The notes below the pieces were generated by a model, which worked only from the letters and a program-made list of their open reading frames with translations, was not told where the DNA came from and made no database searches. The translations under genes and the position numbers were made by a program. A stretch of 64,000 bases of DNA from Scalindua sp964437425 (GTDB lineage Bacteria > Planctomycetota > Brocadiia > Brocadiales > Scalinduaceae): contig CAYTGO010000002.1 in NCBI GenBank assembly GCA_964437425.1, positions 43,404 through 107,403 of the forward strand. Reading direction: 5' to 3'. Below, one piece after another: positions 36,691-46,079 of the stretch; position 1 is the stretch's first letter; every line of letters starts with the position of its first letter.

Positions 36691-37650
36691 TCATATGGCC
36701 AACTTACTCATTTTTTTAAATAAAGATAATGTCTTTACTATATCTTCCGCTCTATGAATGTAAGTGTGTTTATTTAAAACGGTTCTCATTCCTTCTGCAG
36801 AAATTTTTTCTCTTTCAGCATCATTCTTAAGGTAATAATCTGCAAGCTCAAGAAGTTCTTTTTCGTTTCTATATATAACTATATTCTTTCTATCCTCAAA
36901 TATATCTGTAAGTCCGCTACCTATCGCTTCATCTGTCAGGAGCAAACTTCCTGACGCCAGTGCCTCCCAGACTCTCATGGCTAGATCATTCTTTACTGAT
37001 TTATGAAATACTATTTTTGAGCTGGAAAACACTTTTGCCATTTCTTCTAGAAAGCATCTTTCACTATAGACATTGAACCTCTGCTTCAGTGCATTAAAGA
37101 GCCTGACCCTTTCCGCGTTGGATGCCGGATCCAGAGTTCCTACAAAGCCTATATCATATAATTTCCCTTCAGTTTTCTTTCCATGTATTTCCGGATCACA
37201 GGCAGTAGGGAGCCAGAATACATTTTCTACCCCCCTCTCCTTAAACAGCTCTACGGCTGGTTTATAAGCTGTGAACACAACGTCATAATTCGCTGCAAGT
37301 TCGAGATGTAAATCAAATGCCAGGTGAGAATCTATAAAATAGCATGCTTTAAGGCAGTTTAGCGCACTCATGTTCTTGAGGGTGTAAAGAACTCCTGTAT
37401 CAACATATAAGAAGACATCTGGTTCCCAACCTGACGGCAATTGGTCTAACACATCCTCCATATCCCCATTCATGAAGGGTATCTGAAGATCCCTTACCCT
37501 ACTTTCCACTGCCAGTAAGTTCCATTGTCCCAACATTTCCTTACTGATTGTAGGACCGTGAGTTACAACCCCACAAACTCTACGCATCGCTTTTTCCAGA
37601 TAGGATGCTGTCGTCATTGGATTTGATGTATAACTGAGTAGAATATTCAT
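36691..37650 (-). CDS. CgeB-like glycosyltransferase, paralogue 1 of 3
   Basis: 319 residues. The most diverged copy: VFTAYKPAVELFKERGVENV and MRVWEALASGSLLLTDEA in place of the forms in the other two, so donor or acceptor choice may differ. The sequence just before its ATG (TACAGTATTGG, then GGTAATG) is almost the same as before paralogue 2, so the duplication included the ribosome binding site. First of the three in transcription order, 33 bases after the aminotransferase gene. Confidence 0.87.
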   Translation of the reverse strand: MNILLSYTSNPMTTASYLEKAMRRVCGVVTHGPTISKEMLGQWNLLAVESRVRDLQIPFMNGDMEDVLDQLPSGWEPDVFLYVDTGVLYTLKNMSALNCLKACYFIDSHLAFDLHLELAANYDVVFTAYKPAVELFKERGVENVFWLPTACDPEIHGKKTEGKLYDIGFVGTLDPASNAERVRLFNALKQRFNVYSERCFLEEMAKVFSSSKIVFHKSVKNDLAMRVWEALASGSLLLTDEAIGSGLTDIFEDRKNIVIYRNEKELLELADYYLKNDAEREKISAEGMRTVLNKHTYIHRAEDIVKTLSLFKKMSKLAI

Positions 37651-37683
37651 TACCGCACCCCAATACTGTAAATTAATCTACAC

Positions 37684-38814
37684 TTAAATAGAGACTAAGG
37701 AAGGATTAGATGATGTTAATACAAATTCGTTGAGCGCATCTTTTATATAGTTTATCTCTTCTTCTTTCAATTCGGGATAAATGGGAAGTGACAATATCCT
37801 GGAAGCCGAACGTTCAGCCACAGGAAAGTCACCAGCCTTATAACCCAATTCTCTATATGCTCCCTGGAAATGGAGAGGGATAGGATAATGGATGCCACAA
37901 AATATCTCTTTTTGTTTCAGGAATTCTAATAACTCATCCCGATTATCTGTTTCAATAACAAACAGATGAAAAACATGACTACGTTCCGGCCTGGTTACAG
38001 GTAACTTAATCTGAAAATCATTTAAAGCGCCGAGATAACATGCAGCCACACTCCTGCGCTTATCGTTCCATTCATCCATATGTTTTAACTTAACTCGCAG
38101 GATAGCGGCCTGTAATCCGTCAAGGCGCGAATTTGTACCCATCTCTGTATGGACATACTTCTCTTCCTGCCCATACTCACGAAGTTTCTTTATTTTCTCA
38201 GTAATACCCACATCATTCGTAATAACAGCCCCCCCGTCTCCATATGCGCCAAGATTTTTGCCGGGATAAAAACTAAATGCTGAAGCGACACCAAAGGTTC
38301 CAACTCTCCGGTTTTTATAATAGGCTCCATGAGCCTGACACGCATCCTCAATAACATGAAGCTTATGCTTTTCTGCTATAGATAAAATCGAGTCCATTTC
38401 TGCAGGTTGTCCATAAAGATGAACAGCAATAATTGCTTTAGTTCTGGACGTTATTTTTTCTTCAATCTTTTCTGTGTCTATATTGTAAGTGGTATCCTCA
38501 CAATCTACAAAAACAGGTATAGCACCCACACTACTCACGCCTAAAGCAGTAGCAATGAAGGTATTTACAGGAAGGATGACTTCATCGCCCTCTTCTATTC
38601 CTAAAGCCATGCAAATGAATTTTAACGCATCTGTTCCGGAATTAACACCAACACAACAACTTGCATCACAATATCGTGCAAACTCCTCCTCAAATAGGCG
38701 GACTTCTTCACCACCAATAAACGAGCTGTTTTTTATAACCCGCTCAATGGCTTCATCAACCTCAGGCTTTATATGATTGTATTGCTTATAAAGATCTACA
38801 AAATTAATTTTCAT
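37684..38814 (-). CDS. DegT/DnrJ/EryC1/StrS sugar aminotransferase
   Basis: 376 residues, PLP-dependent. Active lysine K186 in SFYPGKNLGAYGDGG; NSGTDALKF binds cofactor phosphate; PVNTFIATALGV and VIEDACQAHGA are family hallmarks. Transfers an amino group from glutamate or glutamine to a keto nucleotide-sugar. With the Gfo/Idh/MocA and formyltransferase genes nearby it suggests synthesis of an N-formylated or otherwise N-modified amino sugar; no dehydratase or nucleotidyltransferase is in the window. Likely operon with the CgeB-like genes. Confidence 0.94.
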   Translation of the reverse strand: MKINFVDLYKQYNHIKPEVDEAIERVIKNSSFIGGEEVRLFEEEFARYCDASCCVGVNSGTDALKFICMALGIEEGDEVILPVNTFIATALGVSSVGAIPVFVDCEDTTYNIDTEKIEEKITSRTKAIIAVHLYGQPAEMDSILSIAEKHKLHVIEDACQAHGAYYKNRRVGTFGVASAFSFYPGKNLGAYGDGGAVITNDVGITEKIKKLREYGQEEKYVHTEMGTNSRLDGLQAAILRVKLKHMDEWNDKRRSVAACYLGALNDFQIKLPVTRPERSHVFHLFVIETDNRDELLEFLKQKEIFCGIHYPIPLHFQGAYRELGYKAGDFPVAERSASRILSLPIYPELKEEEINYIKDALNEFVLTSSNPSLVSI

Positions 38815-38853
38815 TTTCTATATTTTCACCTTTCAGAAATTCGGTATTTGTAA

Positions 38854-39564
38854 CTATTCAGTATTAATCTTCTGGGCTACTATCAGATATTGAAGAACAG
38901 AAAATTTGAAAGCTTCATCCCTGGTAACATTCTTAATTACAAACTTTCCGAAATCAAAATCTTTCGGCCATGTATCACTGTGCATTTTTGGATTCGTTGC
39001 ACCACAACAATGCTTTATGTCGTAACCTGTCCCGCGGAACATTTTAACTATCTCATTCAGAGTAAAAAAGCGAATATGTGTCACATCCAATAGTCCATGA
39101 TCTTCATATTTCCATTCACCATGTATAAGATTGATGACCTGGTTGATGTACTGTACATTTGGAATACTGGCAATTATTTTACCACCAGGTTCAAGATATC
39201 CATGCAAGTCATTGAGTATCTTCCACGGATCATAAAGATGTTCAAGAATGTCGGCACAAATAATAAGATCAAAACACTCCTTCTTAAATCCAAGTGTATC
39301 TAAATGAACTTTGTCAATGTCAGTTACTATAACCTTGTCCAATCGTGTCTCTGCAATTTCTGCTGATTCTTTGTCAGAGTCGATCCCTATGTATTTCACA
39401 TCCGGAAATTTTTGTTTAATGGCCATTCCTGTTGCGCCGGAGCTACACCCAACTTCTAATACCTGTCCAGGTGTTTCCTGTATCAGACCTATAATCTCAG
39501 TGCGTGGTCTATCACCATAATCTATATTACACTCGGACTTTAAAGGAGAATCGTAATTAATCAT
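38854..39564 (-). CDS. SAM-dependent methyltransferase (class I)
   Basis: 236 residues. Motif I VLEVGCSSGATGMAIK, acidic end of strand 2 in YIGIDSD, FDLIICADILEHLYDPW and LEPGGKIIASIPNVQ show a Methyltransf_11/23-type enzyme. Head gene of a minus-strand run that continues with the sugar aminotransferase and three CgeB-like glycosyltransferases. A sugar O-methyltransferase is likely. Poor Shine-Dalgarno. Confidence 0.88.
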   Translation of the reverse strand: MINYDSPLKSECNIDYGDRPRTEIIGLIQETPGQVLEVGCSSGATGMAIKQKFPDVKYIGIDSDKESAEIAETRLDKVIVTDIDKVHLDTLGFKKECFDLIICADILEHLYDPWKILNDLHGYLEPGGKIIASIPNVQYINQVINLIHGEWKYEDHGLLDVTHIRFFTLNEIVKMFRGTGYDIKHCCGATNPKMHSDTWPKDFDFGKFVIKNVTRDEAFKFSVLQYLIVAQKINTE

Positions 39565-39902
39565 CTTTATTAATTTTTATCTATAATAGTAAGAATTTTT
39601 TTTAATGGTGAATTTTTATACAAATAGAAACTAAATAATCAACAAATAGAACGTTTTTTAAAGAAGTTCTTTTAAAATGTCTTTTTAGTCATAATTAAAT
39701 AACTACAATAAGATTCTCTGGACAACTACTTACCTAAACAGGCATGCACGCCGTAACTCATTTCAAAACAGCATGTTACATGATCGCCCAATGAATAAGC
39801 ATCTGTTTATAACTAAATGCTAAATATAGAGATTTCTACGCCAATCGCTCTGTTAGATCGTAATAATCGTTAATTTCCAGACTGATATACACAAATTTCA
39901 GA

Positions 39903-39930
39903 CCAAATTTGATTTGGCATGTATTTAGCT
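39903..39930 (+). promoter_or_regulatory. Sigma-54-type promoter of the glycosyltransferase array, with dyad
   Basis: TTTGGCATGTATTTAGCT has GG at 39916-39917 and GC at 39928-39929, exactly 12 apart. The dyad CCAAAT-TTG-ATTTGG (39903-39917) overlaps the -24 element as at 31216. A stretch just upstream (TATACACAAATTT, AGACCAAA) is shared with 29774-29796. The start would be near 39941, about 58 bases before the ATG at 39999. The remaining divergent region back to 39565 shows nothing else. Confidence 0.6.
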
Positions 39931-39998
39931 CATTATGCATCAGAATAGATATAGTTTTACCTGAAATTGTACTTTTAAATACCTATGAATATATAAAT

Positions 39999-42833
39999 AT
40001 GGGAAAAACCGGGGATTCACTTAAACAGGCATTGGACTATCATCAGGCAGGAGAGCTATCGAATGCTGCTGCGTTATACCTTAAGATAATTAAGGAAAGC
40101 CCTCAGCATGTTGATGTTCTGTTTCTACTTGGCACTTTATACTTACAAACAGGAAATGCTGATGACGCTGTTACATTTCTCAAAAGAGCAATAGAGCTCA
40201 AACCTGATCATGTTGAAGCACATAATAATTATGGAACAGCACTGCAGGAACAAGGCAAACTAAAGGATGCTGTCGAGAGTTATAGTCATGCATTATCTCT
40301 AAAACCAGATTTTGCAGACGCTTTTTTTAATCTGGGAAATGTTTTCAACAAACTACACAAAACAGATAAGGCAATAGAGAACTATAGTAAAGCCGCATTG
40401 TTCAATCCTGATTGTGCAAAGGCATATTGCACTCTAGGCACTATTTTTCTGGAACAGGGTAAACTTGAAGATGCCGCAACAAACCTTAATAAAGCAAAAT
40501 CCATTAACCCGGAGAGTGCGGATGTTCATAACAATCTTGGAATCGTGCTATCTAAACAAGGCAAAACAGAAGAAGCGATATCCAGTTTCAAAAATTCCAT
40601 CAACCTCAACCCTGGAGATCATAAAACGCACAGTAACCTTGCATCTGCTTTGAAAGAATCAGACAGACTGAAAGATGCAATTGTCAGCAGTAATGAGGCA
40701 ATAAAACTAAACCCTCAGAATGCTGAAGCATATAACACCCTTGGTACGATATTTCAGAAATCAGGAAATCTTGAAGATGCAGTCGAAAGCTATAAGACTG
40801 CAATTGAAATTAGACCTGAAAACCATGAGATACACACCAACCTCGGTTCTGCACTTAAAGAGTTAAACAGGCTTGAAGAAGCTGCCGCATGTTGCCGACG
40901 GGCAATTACGTTAAACCCGGAAGATGCCGAAGCATATAACAACCTTGGCACTATTCTTCAGGAAGAAGGCATGCTTGGGGAAGCGACAGAGTGTTATAAG
41001 CAGGCTATTTATCTTAACCCGGACCATGCCATGGCATACAGCAACCTTGGCACTATTCTGCAGAAGCAAGGCAAGGCGGAAGAAGCTGAAGTAAATTGTA
41101 GACAGGCTGTAACTCTGAATCCAGAAAATGCGTATTTTCACAACAACCTTGGGGCAGTACTACAGGAACAGGAATATTTTGACGAAGCAATAGCATGTCA
41201 CAATCGTGTCATAGAGCTTGACCCTGACTTTGCAGAAGCGTACAGCAATCTAGGCGCTATATTTAAGAAACAGGGCATTACAGAAAGAGCTCTAACTAAC
41301 CTCAGGAAGTCATTGGTGCTTAAGCCAGATAATGCTGAAGTCCATAAAACCATTGGTATTATACTTGAAGAGCAAGGTAAAAGAGAGGAAGCCCTCTTCA
41401 GTTATCAAGAATCATTACGATTAAAACCAGATCCGGGGATCGAGATAAAAACTGCCCTTCTGCATCCCATAATAAACAAGTCTCTGAAGTCTATAAGCCA
41501 ATATAGAAAAGACTTATTTAATCATATAGAGTCATTGAAGCAGAAAAATTTAACGATTGAAGATCCTCCAGGACAGGTAGGTTCAACGAATTTCTATCTT
41601 GCATATCATGGTTTAAATGAGAAAGAGATACAGGAGAAAGTTGCATCCCTATATATGGATGTATGTCCCGATCTCGTCTGGACATCTGATAATCTTAATG
41701 AAAAGCATCCTCAATCATATGAAAAGATAAAGATTGGTATAATCTCACACTACCTCACTAATCACACTATCGGACAATTAAATCATGGAATTATTAAACA
41801 TTTATCCAGAGAGCGATTTCACGTCACACTGTTTCGCTTTATCGACGAAAAAGAGGATTCAAAGTCAAAGGTAATTAATAGTGACACAGATGAGGTTGTT
41901 GTGTTACCTAGAAAGCTAAAGCCTGCCCGTCAGATAATTGCAGAACACTCACTAAACATTCTATTCTATCTTGATATCGGTATGGACCCACTGACATACT
42001 TCATGGCATTCTCACGCCTGGCACCTATTCAATGCACTACATGGGGACATCCAATAACAACCGGAATACCCAATATAGACTATTTTATATCATCTAAAAT
42101 GGCAGAAGTACCTGAAGCAGAAGAACACTATTCTGAACAGCTGATTCTTCCGGACAGGCTTACTACCTATTACTATCGACCACAATTACCCGAAAACCTA
42201 CATTCACGTGAATATTTTGGAATTAGTGAAAAATACAATCTGTATGTATGCCCTCAGACCCTTTTCAAGTTCCACCCCGACTTTGATGTAATACTTGGAG
42301 ATCTATTACGCAAAGATCAAAAAGGATTATTAGTGTTAACTGAAGGAAAACATGTGGCCTGGACAGAAATGCTGCGAGATCGATTCTCTGGAACATTTCC
42401 AGACGCAACAGACCGTGTCAAATTCCTACCCAGATTACCAAGAGATGACTACATGTCACTACTTAACATTGCCGATGTACTACTTGACCCTCCACACTAT
42501 GGAGGAGGTAATACCACTCTGGAAGCCTTCGCATTTGGCATTCCGCTAGTAACATTGCCAGGTGAATTTTTACGCAGCAGACTGACACTGGCACTCTACA
42601 GGCAAATGGACATCATGGACTGTGTTACTTATGATGCACAGGCTTATATAGAAACTGCTTACAGGCTTGCTAATGATACAGCATGGAGAACTGAAATCAG
42701 TGACAAGATTTATAACAAAGCTGATTGTCTGTTTGAAAACATTGAGACTGTACACGAACTGGAACGTTTCTTTGAGACGGCAATTCAAGAAATACCTAAT
42801 AACAATTTATTACTTGAAAAACAATTATCGTAA
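39999..42833 (+). CDS. Large TPR-OGT-like protein glycosyltransferase
   Basis: 944 residues from the ATG at 39999, where the sequence MGKTGDSLKQALDYHQAGEL aligns with the starts of sister genes; the frame is open back to 39909, but that covers the promoter. About 13 TPRs (residues 8-480), then a diverged GT41-like catalytic region: KIGIISHYLTNHTIGQLNHG at about 578, LAPIQCTTWGHPITTGIPN, VCPQTLFKFHPDFD, and DPPHYGGGNTTLEAFAFG at about 836. Predicted to glycosylate Ser/Thr of a protein held by the TPR groove. First gene of a nine-gene run that ends before flagellin. Confidence 0.9.
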   Translation: MGKTGDSLKQALDYHQAGELSNAAALYLKIIKESPQHVDVLFLLGTLYLQTGNADDAVTFLKRAIELKPDHVEAHNNYGTALQEQGKLKDAVESYSHALSLKPDFADAFFNLGNVFNKLHKTDKAIENYSKAALFNPDCAKAYCTLGTIFLEQGKLEDAATNLNKAKSINPESADVHNNLGIVLSKQGKTEEAISSFKNSINLNPGDHKTHSNLASALKESDRLKDAIVSSNEAIKLNPQNAEAYNTLGTIFQKSGNLEDAVESYKTAIEIRPENHEIHTNLGSALKELNRLEEAAACCRRAITLNPEDAEAYNNLGTILQEEGMLGEATECYKQAIYLNPDHAMAYSNLGTILQKQGKAEEAEVNCRQAVTLNPENAYFHNNLGAVLQEQEYFDEAIACHNRVIELDPDFAEAYSNLGAIFKKQGITERALTNLRKSLVLKPDNAEVHKTIGIILEEQGKREEALFSYQESLRLKPDPGIEIKTALLHPIINKSLKSISQYRKDLFNHIESLKQKNLTIEDPPGQVGSTNFYLAYHGLNEKEIQEKVASLYMDVCPDLVWTSDNLNEKHPQSYEKIKIGIISHYLTNHTIGQLNHGIIKHLSRERFHVTLFRFIDEKEDSKSKVINSDTDEVVVLPRKLKPARQIIAEHSLNILFYLDIGMDPLTYFMAFSRLAPIQCTTWGHPITTGIPNIDYFISSKMAEVPEAEEHYSEQLILPDRLTTYYYRPQLPENLHSREYFGISEKYNLYVCPQTLFKFHPDFDVILGDLLRKDQKGLLVLTEGKHVAWTEMLRDRFSGTFPDATDRVKFLPRLPRDDYMSLLNIADVLLDPPHYGGGNTTLEAFAFGIPLVTLPGEFLRSRLTLALYRQMDIMDCVTYDAQAYIETAYRLANDTAWRTEISDKIYNKADCLFENIETVHELERFFETAIQEIPNNNLLLEKQLS

Positions 42834-42839
42834 ATAACT

Positions 42840-45800
42840 ATGCGACCATTACTAGACATGGATGTAATCCAGATAGAGATTACTAACGCCTGTGTGCACC
42901 AGTGTGCTAACTGCACCAGGCTTGTCGGTCATGCGAAAAAACCATTCTTCATGGAACTTGATTTCTTCAAGAAGGCTGTAGACTCGCTCGTAGATTTTCC
43001 AAAGATGATCGGAATTATGGGCGGTGAGCCCCTTCTACATCCTCAGTTTCCGGAGATGGCCGCATATCTCAAATCAAAGGTACCTGACAAAATGAGGTGT
43101 GGTCTCTGGTCAACCCTGCCAAAGGGGAAAGAGGAATACGGTCCGCTTATAGCTGATGTATTCGGCAATGTACTTTTAAACGATCATACGTTAGGAACAC
43201 TATATCACTCTCCGGTACTCGTTGCAGCACAGGAGGTAGTCGCAGATGAGTTTCAGATGTGGTATCTGATCGACAAATGCTGGGTGCAAAACTGCTGGAG
43301 CGCATCAATTAACCCGAAGGGAGCCTTCTTCTGTGAAGTGGCAGCTGCTAACGATGTTGTCTTTGAAGGCCCCGGTGGATGGCCTGTGTCACCTGACTGG
43401 TGGAAGAAAACACCAAAGGACTTTGTAGAGCAGATGAAACAGTACTGTGTTAACTGTAGCGCTGCACTTCCACTGCATGCAAGAGTTGACACTGAAGAGA
43501 TTGATGACATCAGCAAGGGCAATCTGGATCGGTTAATCAAATTAGGTTCACCCAAGATCAAGAGAGGAAAGTATACCATCTACAACAAAGGTGAAATGGA
43601 TAAAGACTACCATATCAACGAATTCAGAAACAATATTGAGTATTCAATGAAAATTGCAGACAAATATGGTTTATCATTAATAAAAAACAAACTTGGATAC
43701 CTTCAACCAATTTTAAAAAATGACCAGACATCTGATACAAATAATATTCTGGATATGCTTCAGAAAGGATATACGTATCACCAGGCTGGAGACCTCATGA
43801 AAGCAACAGCACTGTATCAGGCTGTTCTTAAAGAACAGCCTGATAACATTGATGCAAACTTTCTCCTTGGCACTATACATTTACAGTCAGAAAATCTTGA
43901 CAAAGCTGCTGAATTCCTTGAAAAAGCTGTTTCACTTAAACCTGATCATGTTGAAGCACATAATAATTTGGGCACTGTTTTGCAAAAACAAGGCAAATTA
44001 GATGATGCTGCAAAGTGTTATAGCCATGCTATATCACTTGCACCGGATTATGCTGAAGCATTTTATAATCTTGGCTGTATATATAAGCTACAACGCAAAT
44101 TTGATAAGGCTATTGAAAATTACAAACAGACAATTTCATTGAGACCGGACGATTACGAGGCACATTTAAATATAGGCAACATATTTAAAGAGCTTGGTAA
44201 ATTTGAAGATGCAGAAAGAAATTACAGAAAATTGACTGCCCTGAAGCCTGAATATGCAAACGCACACAACCGTCTTGGCATCTTCCTTCAAGAGCAGGGA
44301 AATTTTGACGAGTCTATAAAAAGTCTTAAAAACGCAATATCTCTCGATCCAGGTAATGCAGACTCTCACAATAATCTTGGCTTAGCTCTTTCTAAACAAG
44401 GCAAACATGATGATGCGGTAGAGAGCTACAACAATGCATTAAGACTAAAACCTGATGAGTTCCAGATATACAGTAACCTTGCATCAACTCTTAATGATTC
44501 CGGCAAATTAGAAGAGGCAATGACCTCATGTAACAAGGCAATAGAGCTTAACCCGAAGTATGCAGAATCTCACAACAATCTCGGCACAATACTTCAGGAA
44601 ACCGGTCAGTTTGAAAAAGCGATTGCAAGTTATAAAGAGGCAATAGAACTTAAACCAGACGATTCTGAGTTTCACAGTAACCTCGGTTCCGCACTTAAAG
44701 AGCTGAGCCGATTTGAAGAGGCTGCCGAAAGCTGTGACCGTGCAATAAAGATTAATCCGAACAACGCCGAAGCTTACAATAATCTTGGGACTGTACTCCA
44801 GGAAGAGTGCCGATTTGACGAAGCAGTAGAAAATTATAAACAAGCTATAGCGCTAAAGCCTGATCATGTAAGGGCTCATAGTAATCTTGGTACTGCATTA
44901 CAGGAACAAGGCTACACTGAGGAATCTATATTACACTGCCGACAGGCTATCACACTCGATACTGACCGAGCAGAACTACACAACAATCTCGGTGCAGTAC
45001 TCCAGAAGCAGGAGAAAATTGACGAAGCAATAATGAGCTATGACAGGGCAATAGAACTTGATTCGGAATATGCGGAAGCACATTTAAACAGATCTTTTGC
45101 ACTGTTGTTAACCGGCAATTTTAAAGAGGGCTGGACCGAAAATGAATGGAGGCTGAAGACAAATGCACATAGTCTGAGAGAAATTCACAAGCCTAAGTGG
45201 GACGGATCACCTCTCGATGGCAAAACGATTCTGGTTCATGCAGAGCAAGGTTTTGGTGATACCCTTCAATTTATTCGCTACCTGCCAATGGTGCAAGAGC
45301 AAGGAGGAAAGGTAATTTTTGAATGCCACAAAAACTTGCAGCGTCTACTGAGAAATTTTCCGGGAATTGACATAATTGTCGATGAGGCAACAATGCCAGA
45401 CTTAAATTTTGATACCCATATTCCATTATTAAGCCTGCCTGGAGTATTTGGCACTACCCCGGATTCAATACCCTCCGGTCAACCTTACATTACAGCTGAT
45501 TCCGGAATTTCTCAACTATTCAGTCTCAGGTTTGGCACTGATTATTATTTTAAGATAGGCATAGTATGGGCGGGAAATGCTGACAACAAAAAAGACCATA
45601 TTCGCTCTTGTACACTTGCTGATTTTATACCGTTATTAGATATTCAGGGTACGTCCTTTTATAGTCTTCAAAAAGGATCGCCATCTATGGATTCAGATAA
45701 TACACTCAGGGAGAATAAGATCGTGAATCTTAATGACCAGCTGAAAGACTTTGCCGATACAGCAGCTGCAATAGAAAATCTAGACCTTATTATTTCAGTT

Positions 45801-46067
45801 GATACTGCAATCGTACATCTGGCAGGAGCTCTTGGCAAACCTGTGTGGAACTTATTGCACTTTGCACCGGATTGGCGCTGGCAGCTCAATCGTGAAGACA
45901 GCCCCTGGTACCCGAATATGCGTTTATTCAGACAAACCAGATTAAACAATTGGACAGACCTGTTCAAGCAGGTGAAGAATGCATTGCTGGAGAAAATCAA
46001 CAGTTCAGAGGTACTAAGAACAGAACAAAATGAATATACATTACAGCATAGCAGTAACAACGGTTAA
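42840..46067 (+). CDS. Radical SAM-TPR-GT9 fusion protein
   Basis: 1075 residues with three parts. Residues 1-285: radical SAM-like, with C18, C22, C25 in NACVHQCANC and GIMGGEPLLHP, plus a later cysteine-rich segment (CWVQNC, FFCEVA, YCVNC) in the position of a SPASM-type auxiliary cluster. Residues about 300-755: about 13 TPRs. Residues about 770-1060: a GT9-like (heptosyltransferase-fold) domain with ILVHAEQGFGDTLQFIRYLP, IGIVWAGN and SVDTAIVHLAGALGKPVW. Six bases after the preceding stop. A redox carbon-chemistry domain joined to a protein glycosyltransferase is unusual; it could modify the sugar or the acceptor. No frameshift seen at the joins. Confidence 0.88.
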   Translation: MRPLLDMDVIQIEITNACVHQCANCTRLVGHAKKPFFMELDFFKKAVDSLVDFPKMIGIMGGEPLLHPQFPEMAAYLKSKVPDKMRCGLWSTLPKGKEEYGPLIADVFGNVLLNDHTLGTLYHSPVLVAAQEVVADEFQMWYLIDKCWVQNCWSASINPKGAFFCEVAAANDVVFEGPGGWPVSPDWWKKTPKDFVEQMKQYCVNCSAALPLHARVDTEEIDDISKGNLDRLIKLGSPKIKRGKYTIYNKGEMDKDYHINEFRNNIEYSMKIADKYGLSLIKNKLGYLQPILKNDQTSDTNNILDMLQKGYTYHQAGDLMKATALYQAVLKEQPDNIDANFLLGTIHLQSENLDKAAEFLEKAVSLKPDHVEAHNNLGTVLQKQGKLDDAAKCYSHAISLAPDYAEAFYNLGCIYKLQRKFDKAIENYKQTISLRPDDYEAHLNIGNIFKELGKFEDAERNYRKLTALKPEYANAHNRLGIFLQEQGNFDESIKSLKNAISLDPGNADSHNNLGLALSKQGKHDDAVESYNNALRLKPDEFQIYSNLASTLNDSGKLEEAMTSCNKAIELNPKYAESHNNLGTILQETGQFEKAIASYKEAIELKPDDSEFHSNLGSALKELSRFEEAAESCDRAIKINPNNAEAYNNLGTVLQEECRFDEAVENYKQAIALKPDHVRAHSNLGTALQEQGYTEESILHCRQAITLDTDRAELHNNLGAVLQKQEKIDEAIMSYDRAIELDSEYAEAHLNRSFALLLTGNFKEGWTENEWRLKTNAHSLREIHKPKWDGSPLDGKTILVHAEQGFGDTLQFIRYLPMVQEQGGKVIFECHKNLQRLLRNFPGIDIIVDEATMPDLNFDTHIPLLSLPGVFGTTPDSIPSGQPYITADSGISQLFSLRFGTDYYFKIGIVWAGNADNKKDHIRSCTLADFIPLLDIQGTSFYSLQKGSPSMDSDNTLRENKIVNLNDQLKDFADTAAAIENLDLIISVDTAIVHLAGALGKPVWNLLHFAPDWRWQLNREDSPWYPNMRLFRQTRLNNWTDLFKQVKNALLEKINSSEVLRTEQNEYTLQHSSNNG

Positions 46068-46079
46068 GGATCCAAAAAT

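Noticed and set aside
34675..37650. CgeB resemblance as evidence of sporulation
   Set aside because: The CgeB name covers a broad glycosyltransferase fold; no sporulation gene is present and the context is glycan synthesis.
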